This document shows, piece by piece, positions 35,589 through 44,289 of a stretch of DNA of 64,000 bases. Position numbers and translations under genes: made by a program. How positions within the stretch are numbered: the stretch's first letter is position 1; the number at the start of each line of letters is the position of its first letter. This DNA is from Candidatus Binatia bacterium (GTDB taxonomy: Bacteria > Desulfobacterota > Binatia > HRBIN30), in assembly GCA_026004215.1 (NCBI GenBank), contig BPIR01000002.1:1043844-1107843 (forward strand), in the 5' to 3' direction. The notes beneath the pieces are model-generated. The model had not been told where the DNA came from, ran no database searches, and was given only the letters and a program-made list of their open reading frames with translations.

Positions 35589-36860
35589 ATGTCAATTTCC
35601 TCTCTTTCGAATTATCGAGAGCCGCCTGAACTTGCCGTGCCCGGGACGACGCTCCTGCGCCGGCGCAGAGGCGGCGAAGCTGGAGTCGGCGAATCCGAGG
35701 GCGGGGTAACCGCAGGTCAAGCGGTACCCGTCGACGATGCCCTGGTGACCGCGACCACAACGGCACTCCCCTCCCAGCTCTTGCAAGTTGGATTTTTGTA
35801 TCTCACCGGGCTGGCCATCGGCCTCCACCTCGCGCTGGTGCACCTTTACCTGTGGCGCTCGACGCGAGCGTTTTTCTTTTTTCTCGCGGCCACACTACTT
35901 TCGTGCACGGTCATTCTTGCGTTGTGGGTTTGGGTTCTCCCTCGATTCGCTCGCTTTCGATTTCCGCTCCGGCTCGCCTTACAAGTGGCGACTTCCGCAG
36001 CCGCCATTGCGGCACTGTCGTTCCTCACTGTCGAAGCCAACTCCTTCCTTTTTGGCGGGCACTCGATTTTGAACCCCTACGACGGCCCCGACCGCACCAT
36101 CACGATTCCGGCCACCGCTTTGCGGCATGCGCCAGTGATTTACTTCCTCATTCCCATCGTTCCGACTGCGATCTTGTGTGTGGTTGGTTTTAACCTGCAC
36201 TGGTGGCGTATTCTGGTGATGCAAGCGCGTGCCCGCGCCTTAGAAAGCGCTGCCAGTGCGGCACAGCTTGCGGCGCTGCGGGCGCAAATTCATCCGCATT
36301 TTTTCTTCAATAGCCTCAACTCGATCGCGCAACTCATTCGTACCGACCCCGATCAGGCGGAGCGCTGCGTCGAGCGGCTCGCCGAAGTGTTTCGTTACTT
36401 GCTGTCGCGATCCGGAACCGAATTCGTGCCGTTGGAAGAGGAACTACGCTTTGCCCAAGCGTACTTGGACATCGAAAAGGCCCGCTTCGGGGAGGACCTC
36501 AACGTGGAGTGGGATATCGAACCCGCCGCACGCTGCCAGCCGGTTCCGAGCCTGGTGCTGCAACCGCTCGTCGAAAACGCGGTCAAACACGGCATTTCTA
36601 AAAAAGTGGATGGGGGAACGGTGACCATCCGCGCCCGCCTCGAAGGCCAGCAATTGCAACTGGAGGTGGAGGACACCGGCGTGGGCATCGAAGATCCCGA
36701 CACCATCTACGTTCGTGGCCTCGGCTTGCGGAGTGTGCGGGATCGGCTGGTGCGCCTGTTTGGCGAACGTTACGGGCCAGAAGTGGCGTCGGCCCCGCAG
36801 CAAGGCACGACCGTGCGCGTGTGCCTTCCTGTCGGAACTCATGCAGAGGCAATGGGATGA
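35589..36860 (+). CDS. LytS/AlgZ-type sensor histidine kinase
   Basis: 423 residues. After a disordered N-terminus (residues 1-60) come four or five transmembrane helices (FLYLTGLAIGLHLALVHLYL, FFFFLAATLLSCTVILALWV, YFLIPIVPTAILCVVGF). A His-kinase domain of the LytS class follows: the phosphoacceptor His237 in AQIHPHFFFNSLNS, then an N-box VLQPLVENAVKHGIS, a G-box DTGVGIED and GLGLRSVRDRLVRLFGE. Its last four bases overlap the start of a LytTR response regulator (ATGA), so the pair is coupled. No separate sensor domain is seen; the membrane region probably senses. Confidence 0.93.
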   Translation: MSISSLSNYREPPELAVPGTTLLRRRRGGEAGVGESEGGVTAGQAVPVDDALVTATTTALPSQLLQVGFLYLTGLAIGLHLALVHLYLWRSTRAFFFFLAATLLSCTVILALWVWVLPRFARFRFPLRLALQVATSAAAIAALSFLTVEANSFLFGGHSILNPYDGPDRTITIPATALRHAPVIYFLIPIVPTAILCVVGFNLHWWRILVMQARARALESAASAAQLAALRAQIHPHFFFNSLNSIAQLIRTDPDQAERCVERLAEVFRYLLSRSGTEFVPLEEELRFAQAYLDIEKARFGEDLNVEWDIEPAARCQPVPSLVLQPLVENAVKHGISKKVDGGTVTIRARLEGQQLQLEVEDTGVGIEDPDTIYVRGLGLRSVRDRLVRLFGERYGPEVASAPQQGTTVRVCLPVGTHAEAMG

Positions 36861-37609
36861 TTCGTGCACTGATCGTGGATGACGAGAAGCTGGCGCGCGA
36901 CCGCTTACAAGGTTTCTTGCGCGATTTCGCCGACGTGGAAATTGTCGGCAGCGCCAAAAATGGCCCACAAGCCATTCAGGCGATCGAGGCGCTCAAACCC
37001 GATGTCGTGTTTCTCGACGTACAAATGCCCGGGGTTGACGGATTCGGGGTTCTGAAAGCCGTGCAGCACCGGCCACAGGTGGTTTTTGCCACAGCGTACG
37101 ACCAGTACGCGATTCGCGCTTTCGAAGTGTGTGCGGTGGATTATTTGCTGAAACCCGTGTCGCGCGAGCGGCTCACCGAAACCATGCGGCGCGTGCGCGA
37201 CCGCCTTGCCCAGCACGCCCCCCCACCTGCGATCGAGGACATCCTAGCCGCCATCGAAGCGCGCGAGCGCCGCTACCTGCATCAAGTGCCCGTTCAGCGA
37301 GGGCGCAACATCCTCGTCCTTTCCGCCGAGCAAGTGCTCTGGTTCGAAGTCGAAGACCGGATTGTGTTTGCCTACGTGGACGGCGATCGTTTCATGACCA
37401 ACTTCACCTTGCGCGAACTCGAAGAGCGGCTGGACCCGAACGTGTTTTTCCGCGCCCACAAGTCCCGGCTCGTCAATCTCCAGCACGTCAAGGCGATCGT
37501 TCCTTGGTTTGCGGGCCGGTACAAACTCGTAATGAAGGATCAAAAGGGTTCGGAACTCGAGCTGAGCCGCGCGCAAACTCGGTTGTTGCGGTCCCGCATG
37601 CACTGGTGA
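36857..37609 (+). CDS. LytTR-family response regulator
   Basis: 250 residues: a receiver domain (residues 1-120) with the acidic pair VDDE, phosphoacceptor Asp54 in VVFLDVQMPG, FATAYDQYAI and the Lys in YLLKPVS; then a LytTR DNA-binding domain (about 145-245; ILVLSAEQVLWFEVED, VFFRAHKSRLVNLQHVKAI, RYKLVMKDQKGSELELSR). Such regulators bind pairs of imperfect direct repeats upstream of target genes. The start at ATGA overlaps the kinase stop. Targets cannot be read; nearest genes downstream are the secreted dockerin-like proteins. Confidence 0.94.
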   Translation: MIRALIVDDEKLARDRLQGFLRDFADVEIVGSAKNGPQAIQAIEALKPDVVFLDVQMPGVDGFGVLKAVQHRPQVVFATAYDQYAIRAFEVCAVDYLLKPVSRERLTETMRRVRDRLAQHAPPPAIEDILAAIEARERRYLHQVPVQRGRNILVLSAEQVLWFEVEDRIVFAYVDGDRFMTNFTLRELEERLDPNVFFRAHKSRLVNLQHVKAIVPWFAGRYKLVMKDQKGSELELSRAQTRLLRSRMHW

Positions 37610-37731
37610 CCCATAGCTGGCTGTTTTGCCCCTTCACCCTTTTGGGGCAGCCGCTTGCGCAGTGGGTGGTTGCGCTAGCACCTATAACCAGGTACGCGTC
37701 GTCCATTCCGGGAGAGAGGAAAGGGATTGCC

Positions 37732-39162
37732 ATGCGGAGCTGGTTGGCCGTTGTCGTTGTCGGAGGGTTTTTGGGAATCTCCCCGACCTTGCAGGCGCAG
37801 TGCGTTGGCGATTGCAATAGCGACGGCGAGGTGACCGTGGATGAAATCGTGACCATGGTCAACGTTGCCCTCGGCAACCGCGAAGTTTCCGCTTGCGCCG
37901 TGGGAGACCGTAACGGCGACGGCGACATTACAGTGGACGAAATCATTGCTGCCGTGAACAATCTTCTGGGCTCTTGCCCGAGCACGGGTCCCGGTCTGGG
38001 AGATCGCCGGTTTACGTTTAGCCGGAAAAGTGAGTTTACCGCAGTTTTGAACAGTAGTTTCAAACTGCCGCTGGGCTCGTTCCGCGGCCAGAAAAATGGC
38101 GAGGCTGGCGACGCCTACCTGATTTTGCGCGCGGGAGAACCAGACGAAAATGGAGTTGCGACGATCGATCTGGTGGACGGGTCGGATTACTTTTTCGTGC
38201 AGGCTCAAGTGGCCAACTTGCTGGTTTGCGTGCGCCCGCTGCTGCCGGTGACCCGAGCAGGGGTGGTGCAGTGCAATGGCGGGCAAGACTACAGTATCGC
38301 ACTGGAAATCAACCACCACGTGGGGCAGTTGGGCGCCGGCGGATTCACGCTAGCCGACTGCTTGTCCACCTGTAGCGGCTCGGTGTGCGGGCAGATCGAA
38401 GGAGGAACCCAAATTTGTTCCAGCGGCACAGTCGGTGAGTTGTGCCGCGGGGATCGTGACTGTGACACCGCTACCGGTGCGGGAGACGGGCGCTGCGGCC
38501 TTGGCCGTTACTGCACCGCGGGTCGCGTGGGCGAAGCTTGCAGCAGCGACGAGCAGTGCACCAGCGAAGCCGCACCTGGACGATGCAGCGCTCAGGCAAC
38601 CTGCACGCAGGGCAAACGAGGCTCTCCCTGCCGGAACGACGCCGACTGTGACACCGCGGCGGAAGCCGCCGATGGGCAGTGCGGCGGTCGAGCCATTCAC
38701 CCGGGAGTCTGCAATGGTCCCTTGACCGTGAGCTCGCTCGGCGAAGACAGCGGCCCCGGCTCTGCGGTGCTCGCTCCCGTCTTCGGGCTCCAGGGGCTTC
38801 CGGTGGAACTCTCGTTCGAGCAATCGCTTCCATGCGGAGACGAGCCTGTGGCCGGCGGTTTCAGCCAGGCGTTTGCCTTTACCACGGGCACCGCACGAGC
38901 TGTGGTGCACAACGTCAGCAACGAATTCGGACTTTGCAGCGACAACTCGAGCTGTGAACAAGACAGCGACTGCGATCCGGCAGACGGCCCGGGTCGAGGC
39001 GTGTGCGGCCATCGCTTGGTTCACGACACAACGGGAGAAAACTTCTCGTGTGAGGATTGGCGCAACCCGAATGGCCCGGGTTGCTTCGTTCTTGCCGCCC
39101 CGGTGCTGCACGCATTCCAAGGAGCGGATCTGGTCACGGAATTTCGCTTCTGCGGCCGATGA
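37732..39162 (+). CDS. Secreted dockerin-like, Cys-rich protein
   Basis: 476 residues. ATG follows GGAGAGAGGAAAGG. A signal peptide (MRSWLAVVVVGGFLGIS to LQAQ) leads into two EF-hand-like loops at residues 24-80 (CNSDGEVTVDEIV and RNGDGDITVDEII), the dockerin type I pattern. A beta domain follows (residues 90-210), then Cys-rich units of 25-35 residues (CRGDRDCDTATGAGDGRCG, CSSDEQCTSEAAPGRC, CRNDADCDTAAEAADGQCGG) that read like disulfide-rich spacers, and a C-terminal domain with paired Cys. Calcium binding by the loops is inferred. No catalytic motif is seen. Confidence 0.85.
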   Translation: MRSWLAVVVVGGFLGISPTLQAQCVGDCNSDGEVTVDEIVTMVNVALGNREVSACAVGDRNGDGDITVDEIIAAVNNLLGSCPSTGPGLGDRRFTFSRKSEFTAVLNSSFKLPLGSFRGQKNGEAGDAYLILRAGEPDENGVATIDLVDGSDYFFVQAQVANLLVCVRPLLPVTRAGVVQCNGGQDYSIALEINHHVGQLGAGGFTLADCLSTCSGSVCGQIEGGTQICSSGTVGELCRGDRDCDTATGAGDGRCGLGRYCTAGRVGEACSSDEQCTSEAAPGRCSAQATCTQGKRGSPCRNDADCDTAAEAADGQCGGRAIHPGVCNGPLTVSSLGEDSGPGSAVLAPVFGLQGLPVELSFEQSLPCGDEPVAGGFSQAFAFTTGTARAVVHNVSNEFGLCSDNSSCEQDSDCDPADGPGRGVCGHRLVHDTTGENFSCEDWRNPNGPGCFVLAAPVLHAFQGADLVTEFRFCGR

Positions 39163-39226
39163 GCCGAACGATCGCAGTTTCTGAGTAGCGCACCGCGGTA
39201 AATCGGTGTATGCAGGCACCCCACCC

Positions 39227-40873
39227 ATGGCGGCGGTTTTGGTGCTTGCGAGAAGAGTGGTCGTGCCGGTGGTCGTGTGCCTTGCGCTTCTGGCGGCGCC
39301 GCGGGCGAAAGCGCAACCGGAAGGCGACGCGGGTTTCCCTTTTGGCGATGCCGATTGCGACGGCCGCATCACCGAGGCCGACCTCGACGCCATCCTGCAC
39401 GCACTGTTTGCTTCGGAAGTTTCCTGCATCGCCGCGGACACAAACAACGACGGCGCGATCTCGAGCGCGGACCTCACGGGTCTCGCTTTGCTCCTGTTGA
39501 GCCCGACGTCACAGCGCTCTCCCACGCCATCAGAAACACCGAGCCCTACCGCGTCACCCCTACCATCGCCCACGGAAAGCCCGATGGAGAGCCCCACGGA
39601 GAGCCCGACCCCGAGTTCGACCAGCAGCCCGACACCGACGCCCCGGAACACCGCCACGGGAAGCGCAACGTTCACGGCATCGGCTGCGCCCACGGCTTCG
39701 CCTACAGTGTCCGCAACGCCAGCGTTGACCTTCACTGCGACCAGCACCCCCTCCCCAACGCTGACTCTGCCCAGCGCAACCGGCACGCCGAGTGCGACGG
39801 CATCCTCGTCCCCAATCCCGAGCCTCACGCACACTCTCACCCTTTCTCCTACTCGGAGTCCGAGCGGCACAGCCTCGCCTACCTTCACGGCCACGGATAC
39901 GCCGTCGTCGACCCCGTCGCGTACGGCTTCGCCTTCGCGCACCCGAACCCCCATGCCAACGCAAACGCCGACACTGCCGCCGACGCCAACCCGGACCGAT
40001 ACCCCCACACGTACGGCGACGAGAACCCGTAGTCCCTCGCCAAGCGCGACCTTCACGTGGACCCCAACGGCATCCCCAACCGCGACGTTCACGCGCACGC
40101 GCACCGCTACCCGCACTCCCTCGGCCACGGGCACGGCGACGAGCACCGCTACCGACACGGCCACGCGCACAGTGACGCGTACCCCCTCGCAGACCCGTAC
40201 GCCCACGCATACGCCCACGATCACGCAAACGGGCACAGCGACGCGTACCGCGACGGTAACTCGCACCCCAACGCCTACATTGCCGCCCCTCGCCGGCCCG
40301 GTGATTACTTACTTCGGCATCACCACGGCCGATAATCACGTGATCCCGCCGTCAGGGACGGACGAGAACGGCGTGCCGATTTTCGAACGCCCCTTTGGCG
40401 CTGGCTTTTTCTTGGTGATCGAGGCCAAACCGGGCACCAGTAACAGCCCGCCGGACACGCGGAATTTTTACAACCCTTCGGATCCCACTTCGCGGCCGGA
40501 CGTACAAATCCTCGCATCGCAACCCCTCGGCAACGGCAGTACCGACGTTTGCGATAAAGGCCCGCCACCTCTCCCGATCGGTGGCGTGCCGGGATTTCCC
40601 GCTCTCAATCTGGAGGATTCTTCCGAGGCGGTGACCAACGCCCTGAACGATTTTGCCTGCCGGCTGGCGAACAACACAATTGACCCGTGCACGCTGGACG
40701 ACCGCGACCGGCCCGCTTTCGTGGCCCCAGATACGACAACCCAAGTGTGCAGCGATGGCGTGATCGGTACCGAACTACGCTTCCTGTCGGGACGCACGAC
40801 GCTCGTAGCTCAATGGCGCGACCGCAACGGAAACCTCGGCCGCCCGGTAAAAATTATCATTCGCGTACCGTAA
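39227..40873 (+). CDS. Secreted dockerin-like protein with a long Thr/Pro/Ser linker
   Basis: About 548 residues. A signal peptide (VVVPVVVCLALLAAPRAKA) is followed by two EF-hand-like loops (DADCDGRITEADLDAI, DTNNDGAISSADLTGL) at residues 41-90. Residues 98-355 are a Thr/Pro/Ser linker (TPTPTLPP at the end), likely a rigid, possibly O-glycosylated stalk. The C-terminal globular domain (residues 360-548) starts GPVITYFGITTADNHVIPP and includes FFLVIEAKPG and RTTLVAQWRDRNGN. No enzyme motif is recognised. The upstream GTG at 39206 is an alternative start. It follows the previous dockerin-like gene by 64 bp and is likely cotranscribed. Confidence 0.83.
   Translation: MAAVLVLARRVVVPVVVCLALLAAPRAKAQPEGDAGFPFGDADCDGRITEADLDAILHALFASEVSCIAADTNNDGAISSADLTGLALLLLSPTSQRSPTPSETPSPTASPLPSPTESPMESPTESPTPSSTSSPTPTPRNTATGSATFTASAAPTASPTVSATPALTFTATSTPSPTLTLPSATGTPSATASSSPIPSLTHTLTLSPTRSPSGTASPTFTATDTPSSTPSRTASPSRTRTPMPTQTPTLPPTPTRTDTPTRTATRTRSPSPSATFTWTPTASPTATFTRTRTATRTPSATGTATSTATDTATRTVTRTPSQTRTPTHTPTITQTGTATRTATVTRTPTPTLPPLAGPVITYFGITTADNHVIPPSGTDENGVPIFERPFGAGFFLVIEAKPGTSNSPPDTRNFYNPSDPTSRPDVQILASQPLGNGSTDVCDKGPPPLPIGGVPGFPALNLEDSSEAVTNALNDFACRLANNTIDPCTLDDRDRPAFVAPDTTTQVCSDGVIGTELRFLSGRTTLVAQWRDRNGNLGRPVKIIIRVP
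39518..40290 (+). repeat. Low-complexity Thr/Pro/Ser-coding tract
   Basis: About 770 bp coding almost only Thr, Pro, Ser, Ala and Arg in the pattern T-P-T-x-T. The DNA is a degenerate short-period repeat of ACxCCx codons. It keeps all six frames nearly open, so long artefactual frames appear on both strands. Expect length variation between strains by slippage. Confidence 0.85.
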
Positions 40874-41312
40874 GCGCTGGTGGGGAGGAGGCTTTCAGGC
40901 GCAACGCTCGGGAGTAAATGCGCCGCGCCAGCCCAACGATGGCTCTCCCTGAAAGCGAGCGCCTCGGGCGACCATAAGGGTCGCCCTTACAGCTTCCAGG
41001 GAGAGGGGACGATTGTGCAGTGTGGGGGCGCACGGCCGTGCGCCCTTACAACGTCCGGGGCGAGGTCGACCGCAGGCCCCGTGCGGGTGGAAGGGAAGGG
41101 CGAGTAGCGAGCGGCGAGTGGTCAGTGGTGGGTGGCGAGTGATGACTGGTGAGCAGCCATTTGGCTACTTGGCTATTCCGCTATTTGGCCGTAACCACAC
41201 CTTCACCCTAACCCTGACGTGATTTGGGCAGGGTTAGCCTTCGCTCCCGACGCGCGCGCCCCAAGAAACCTTGCCCGATGCTGGCCTTTGTGTAAAGCGC
41301 TCAGCCAGGCTG
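40874..41312. other. Non-coding interval with palindromic GGGCG repeats
   Basis: This 439-bp stretch between the dockerin-like gene and gpsA contains no credible gene. It holds an inverted repeat at 40966-40986 (GGGCGACC, ATAAG, GGTCGCCC) and a perfect palindrome at 41026-41045 (GGGCGCACGGCCGTGCGCCC). Each is directly followed by CTTACA. From about 41100 to 41200 short imperfect repeats of GCGAGTGG/GGTGGGTGGCGAG and TTGGCTA occur. gpsA expression signals must lie near the right end, but no clear promoter is seen. Confidence 0.6.
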
Positions 41313-42317
41313 ATGCAGGTCGCAGTACTGGGTGCAGGAAGCTTCGGAACGGCGCTGGCCAAGCTCTTGGCGGAAAACGGCCATAGGGTGCGCCTTTGGT
41401 GCCAGCGCGCGGAACGGGCGGCGGACATCCGCGCGCGCCGCGAAAATGTGTTGTACCTGCCCGGCATCCCCTTGCCCGAGGCGATCGAGCCAACGGCCGA
41501 GCTCGAAGAAGCAGTGAGCGGCGCGGAAATGGTCGTCATCGCGGTACCCTCGCACGTGGTGCGTTCCGTGATGGAAACGGCGCGCCCGTGGATGAAAGAC
41601 TGCCCACTGCTGGTGAGCGCGGTCAAAGGGGTGGAAGAGCACTCGCTCTTGCGCATGTCGCAAGTCTTGGAAGAAGTTGTCGGCCAGGCGCACGCGCGTC
41701 GCATTGCGGTGCTGTCCGGCCCGAGTTTCGCCAAAGAAGTCGCTGCGGGGAAACCGACGGCGGTAACAGCAGCGGCAGTGGATCCAGTGGCGGCCAAGGC
41801 CACGCAAACTGCCTTCCAGGGAAGCACGTTTCGCGTGTACACGCACGACGACGTGGTCGGCGTAGAGCTCGGTGGCGCGAGCAAGAATGTCATTGCCATT
41901 GCGGCGGGCGTGAGCGATGGGCTCGGCCTCGGGCACAGTAGCCGCGCGGCACTCATTACCCGCGGTGTGGCAGAAATTGCGCGTTTGGTCGTGCGGCTGG
42001 GTGGCGACGCGCAAACGGTGTCCGGCCTGTCCGGAGTCGGCGACCTGGTGCTTACCTGCACGGGAGATTTGAGTCGAAACCGCACCTTGGGACTCCGCCT
42101 CGGGCGGGGAGAGAAACTGGAAGAAATTCTCCGCAGCATGCACGAGGTTGCGGAAGGGGTGCGCAACAGCGTGAGCATATCGGAGCTTTCCCGCCGAGCC
42201 GGAGTGGAGATGCCCATTACGGAGCAGGTTCGCCTGCTGTTGCACGAGGCCAAGCCGCCGTTGCAGGTGCTCGTGGACTTGTTACGCCGCGAAGCGAAAC
42301 CAGAGTTTTGGCATTAG
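41313..42317 (+). CDS. gpsA: NAD(P)-dependent glycerol-3-phosphate dehydrogenase
   Basis: 334 residues. Reduces dihydroxyacetone phosphate to sn-glycerol-3-phosphate for phospholipid synthesis. The Rossmann motif is VAVLGAGSFGTALAKLL; further landmarks are IAVPSHVVR, the catalytic-region Lys in VSAVKGVE, VLSGPSFAKEVA, ELGGASKNVIAIAAGVSDG (catalytic Lys) and LSGVGDLVLTCTGDLSRNR. MQVAVLGAG is the start; the earlier frame from 41271 lacks support. A small Cys-rich gene follows 11 bp later. Confidence 0.95.
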   Translation: MQVAVLGAGSFGTALAKLLAENGHRVRLWCQRAERAADIRARRENVLYLPGIPLPEAIEPTAELEEAVSGAEMVVIAVPSHVVRSVMETARPWMKDCPLLVSAVKGVEEHSLLRMSQVLEEVVGQAHARRIAVLSGPSFAKEVAAGKPTAVTAAAVDPVAAKATQTAFQGSTFRVYTHDDVVGVELGGASKNVIAIAAGVSDGLGLGHSSRAALITRGVAEIARLVVRLGGDAQTVSGLSGVGDLVLTCTGDLSRNRTLGLRLGRGEKLEEILRSMHEVAEGVRNSVSISELSRRAGVEMPITEQVRLLLHEAKPPLQVLVDLLRREAKPEFWH

Positions 42318-42328
42318 GTGGAGGAGCC

Positions 42329-42553
42329 ATGGCCAAAGGAATTTGTCGCATTCCGGGTTGTGACGGGGAGGTGCAAGGCAAGCGCTATTGCGCCCGGCAT
42401 TACCGGCTGTGGCGCAAGGGGCAACTTCCCAAGCCGCGCTACAAAACCTGCAACGCCGAAGGTTGCCGCAAACGGCAAGAACGGCGCGGTCTGTGCGCCG
42501 AACATTTTGCGCAGCAGTACGGAAAAGGGAAGAGCGCCGAAGCACAGAGCTAA
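42329..42553 (+). CDS. Small Cys/His-rich putative zinc-binding protein
   Basis: 74 residues, MAKGICRIPGCDGEVQGKRY at the start, preceded by AGGTGGAGGAGCC. Two similar halves each carry Cys-x4-Cys ... Cys-x2-His: CRIPGC...YCARHY and CNAEGC...LCAEHF. Basic residues fill the spaces (RLWRKGQLPKPRYK). This pair of CCCH units looks like a zinc-stabilised nucleic-acid-binding module, possibly regulatory, by pattern only. It lies 11 bp after gpsA and so is likely cotranscribed with it. Confidence 0.78.
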   Translation: MAKGICRIPGCDGEVQGKRYCARHYRLWRKGQLPKPRYKTCNAEGCRKRQERRGLCAEHFAQQYGKGKSAEAQS

Positions 42554-42594
42554 GCGCCTGCCGCGCCGGGTTGTTCGATCCGCGCGAAGCGAAT

Positions 42595-42903
42595 TCAGTG
42601 TTCCGCCTGTTGCTCGACGGCGAGCCAGGTGTCGCTGAGCGCGGTGGTTTTGTGCGACTGGCCCGCGGGAAGAGTGAAACGATCCGACGGAGCGCTCAGC
42701 ACCACCTGCTGTTCACCCATCTGGACGGCGAGTGTGCCGGCAAGCACCCGCCAGCTTTGCGCCTGAGGATGTGCGTGCTCTTCCTCCACGTGCCCCGCGG
42801 GTTTGAAAACCAGTAAGAGGCGTTCTCCTAGCCGGTAAACCGTATGCCGGCGGGGAGCGAGCTGCCGGACTTTTGGGGCGCGCCTGCGGGACGACATGTT
42901 CAT
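42595..42903 (-). CDS. Small cupin-domain protein
   Basis: 102 residues with a single cupin fold: motif 1 is GHVEEEHAHPQAQSWRVLAG (metal ligands HxH, Glu/Gln and a later His) and motif 2 is FTLPAGQSHKTTAL. Small cupins of this type may bind metal and small ligands or act as sensors. The start MNMSSRRRAPKV at 42903 follows CAGGGAA; the frame runs further upstream without support. It lies 112 bp downstream of the ketosynthase on the same strand and could belong to that operon. Function not assignable. Confidence 0.8.
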   Translation of the reverse strand: MNMSSRRRAPKVRQLAPRRHTVYRLGERLLLVFKPAGHVEEEHAHPQAQSWRVLAGTLAVQMGEQQVVLSAPSDRFTLPAGQSHKTTALSDTWLAVEQQAEH

Positions 42904-43015
42904 TTCCCTGCACTGCCGCCGCTCGGCGTGCAAGTGTTTGGCCTCGGCGGGTGCGGGAGGGGACCAATTCGGCCGCACACGCTTGCCCTTCGGCTGCAGC
43001 CCCGAGCCCGCCCCG

Positions 43016-44266
43016 TCAAACTTCCGGGTGGCGCAGGAGCAAGTAGGCGTTCACGCCACCGTAGCCATAACTACTCAAAAGTACGTGTTCGACACAGGCC
43101 GGACGGGGCACATTGGGGACGTAGTCGAGATCGCAACCCTCGGCCGGTTGTTCGAGGAAATGGGTCGGAGGGATGACTTGGTGCCGAAAGGCCAAACAAG
43201 CAGCGAGCGACTGGAACGCCCCCGACGCCCCAAACGGATGCCCCAACACGGCTTTGATCGAACTGACGGGCAACTTCGCTGCCCACTCGCCAAAGGCAGC
43301 TTTGGCCACGCGCGTTTCCTTGGCATCGAAAACGGGGGAGGAATTGGCATGCGCGCACAGCCACTGGATGTTCGCCGGGCTCAGGCCGCAGCGTTGCAAC
43401 AGCTTGCAGATGGCTTGTGCGCCCGTGTGGCCGGTGGGGTCGCTGTGGAACAGTCCGCGGGCATCGCAAGAATTCGAACCGCCCAACACCTCGGCATAGA
43501 CTCGCGCCCCACGCGCCCGCGCACGGTCGCGCGCTTCGAGAACCAGCATGCACGCGCCTTCGCTCAACACGATGCCGGAATGGGCGCGGTCGAACGGCCG
43601 CGACGCCCGTGCCGGATCCACGACCTCGCGGGCAAGCTCCAAGGTACGGCCCATGGCCGCAAACACGGTGACGGACAGCGGGCTTTCCGTGCCGCCGGCA
43701 ATCACAACCTCGGCTTCTCCCGAGCGGATCAGTTGCTCGCCCAACGCGATGGCTTGCGTGCTCGCCGTGCAACCGCTCGTGATCGTGAGCTGTGCACCTT
43801 GCGCGCCCGCTGCTGCCGCCATCTCCGCGGCCGTCGCGAACGGCAACGAGCCATTGGCCAAAAACGGGTTCACGCGCCGCGCTCCCCGCTCCATCAAAAT
43901 GGCAAATTGCTGCTCACCCGCGCGCAGCCCAGCGACAGCCGTTCCCACTAAAAGAGCCACGGCACTCGGGTTTTCCCAACCCTGAGGAGAAAGCCCAGCA
44001 TCTTCGAGAGCGCGCCCAATGGCCACGATGCCCAATTGGGTGGCGTGGCTAGTCGTGCGCAGGTAGCGCGGATCGAGCGCGTCCAATTGCCGGTCGTCCA
44101 CCTGCCCGCCCACGCGACAGGTAAACGGCGTTGGATCGAAGCGGTCCACCGTGCGGATTCCCGAACGGCCCTCGACCAGCGCCTGCCAGAAGCTTTCGGC
44201 TTCCGACCCGCACGGACTCACGAACCCGATCCCGGTGATCACGACACGGCGATTCAAGGATGGCAC
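43016..44266 (-). CDS. Beta-ketoacyl synthase (FabF-like)
   Basis: About 416 residues of the KAS I/II family, condensing an acyl group with malonyl-ACP. The active-site Cys is Cys166 in LTITSGCTASTQAI, the first His is in WLCAHANSSPVFDAKE, the second in IKAVLGHPFGASGAF. NRRVVITGIGFVSPCG is the conserved N-terminus. SGCTAS and CAHANSSPV depart from the housekeeping TACATS and NAHGTSTP, as in specialised synthases. Start GTG 44266 (or 44269). The acyl-CoA dehydrogenase stop lies 23 bp upstream, and an ACP precedes that: one operon. Product unknown. Confidence 0.92.
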   Translation of the reverse strand: MPSLNRRVVITGIGFVSPCGSEAESFWQALVEGRSGIRTVDRFDPTPFTCRVGGQVDDRQLDALDPRYLRTTSHATQLGIVAIGRALEDAGLSPQGWENPSAVALLVGTAVAGLRAGEQQFAILMERGARRVNPFLANGSLPFATAAEMAAAAGAQGAQLTITSGCTASTQAIALGEQLIRSGEAEVVIAGGTESPLSVTVFAAMGRTLELAREVVDPARASRPFDRAHSGIVLSEGACMLVLEARDRARARGARVYAEVLGGSNSCDARGLFHSDPTGHTGAQAICKLLQRCGLSPANIQWLCAHANSSPVFDAKETRVAKAAFGEWAAKLPVSSIKAVLGHPFGASGAFQSLAACLAFRHQVIPPTHFLEQPAEGCDLDYVPNVPRPACVEHVLLSSYGYGGVNAYLLLRHPEV

Positions 44267-44289
44267 CACTTCGATTGGGAATTCGAGAA

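Noticed and set aside
38350..40266. 638-codon minus-strand frame opposite the Thr/Pro linker
   Set aside because: Its residues (repeating VRVAVGV) are an artefact of the antisense of a Thr/Pro-coding repeat; no start signal or domain.
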